Positions 4,999 to 5,211 of a stretch of DNA of 5,211 nt are shown in pieces. The notes under the pieces were generated by a model. The model saw only the letters and a program-made list of their open reading frames with translations. It did no database searches and had not been told where the DNA came from. A program made the translations under genes and the position numbers. Every line of letters begins with the position of its first letter. The first letter of the stretch is position 1. This DNA is from Candidatus Glassbacteria bacterium RIFCSPLOWO2_12_FULL_58_11 (GTDB lineage: Bacteria; Gemmatimonadota; Glassbacteria; GWA2-58-10): positions 19,351-24,561 of the forward strand of contig MFIX01000145.1 of the NCBI GenBank assembly GCA_001780825.1, read 5' to 3'.

Positions 4999-5072
4999 AA
5001 AATCCTCCTATCAAACAGAACAACTCTTGCGCTTATGCCTGTCAGACTAACCTCAACCCTCAAGGAGAATAA

Positions 5073-5211
5073 ATGCCATCCAGTGATTTCGAGATTAGAA
5101 TGCCTGAAATCAGACTGCCCCAATTCAGCCGGAAGATGGTTGTCTGGGGCCTGATCGTGGCCGCGGCGCTTTGGCTGGCCTCAGGAGTCTACAAGGTGGA
5201 GGCCGATGAGC
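5073..5211 (+). CDS. hflK: HflK-like SPFH/band 7 membrane protein, 5' part only
   Basis: HflK forms, with HflC, a large inner-membrane complex that encloses and modulates the FtsH protease; most of each protein lies on the periplasmic side. Only the first 46 codons are in the window. A good Shine-Dalgarno, AAGGAG (5062-5067), stands 5 bases before the ATG at 5073. The N-terminus is short and charged (about residues 1-22), then comes one hydrophobic segment (about 23-38, VVWGLIVAAALWLASG) followed by VYKVEADE. The LASG-x-Y-x-V-x-x-DE pattern directly after the helix is typical of HflK just before its SPFH domain. The SPFH domain itself is beyond the edge, so another SPFH family member (HflC or a stomatin-like protein) is possible but less likely. 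hflC would be expected next. Confidence 0.75.
   Translation, partial: MPSSDFEIRMPEIRLPQFSRKMVVWGLIVAAALWLASGVYKVEADE

Noticed and set aside
4812..5123. 103-codon minus-strand ORF over the tusA-hflK spacer
   Set aside because: It overlaps the hflK start and promoter, lacks a recognisable domain and does not share the codon bias of the neighbouring genes.

Overview
This is a GC-rich bacterial chromosomal segment of mostly housekeeping genes with long AT-richer spacers. The genes identified are a tRNA-Gly, RNase PH (rph), an XTP/dITP diphosphatase (rdgB), a cysteine synthase (cysK), a MoeB/ThiF-type adenylyltransferase, a TusA-family sulfur carrier and the start of hflK. HflK points to a Gram-negative-type (diderm) cell. 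Nothing seen here fixes the taxon. The mixture of -35/-10 promoters, good Shine-Dalgarno sites and strong GC bias at third codon positions would fit a proteobacterial or an uncultivated (candidate-phylum) lineage; that placement is inference.

Layout. From 1 to 330 there is a minus-strand tRNA-Gly(CCC) with an encoded CCA end and a near-consensus promoter about 120 bases upstream. A small minus-strand ORF (395-580) encodes a 61-residue protein with one hydrophobic helix. The spacer 581-943 holds several inverted repeats and a weak candidate promoter for rph. The rph-rdgB pair (944-2258) overlaps by 8 bases and is clearly co-translated: one enzyme trims tRNA 3' ends, the other removes non-canonical purine nucleotides. 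A 400-base spacer (2259-2680) follows, with a strong promoter (2305-2333), a long GC-rich leader with several inverted repeats, a possible 38-codon small ORF with a strong ribosome binding site, and a near-perfect 20-base palindrome just before the cysK Shine-Dalgarno. This leader is the least explained part of the window.

cysK (2681-3610) is followed by two hairpins, then by the moeB-like gene (3765-4559) and the tusA-like gene (4595-4822). Together these three look like a small sulfur-handling neighbourhood: CysK puts sulfide into cysteine, the adenylyltransferase would activate the C-terminus of a ubiquitin-like sulfur carrier, and the TusA-like protein would pass persulfide sulfur. The adenylyltransferase has no rhodanese domain, so the TusA-like protein is a natural candidate to deliver the sulfur; no ThiS/MoaD/CysO-type carrier or JAMM protease lies in the window. 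After an AT-rich spacer with its own promoter, hflK begins at 5073 and runs off the right edge.

I found no mobile element, CRISPR array or clearly new multi-gene system. The best candidates for something undescribed are the cysK leader and the rhodanese-less MoeB/TusA pair.
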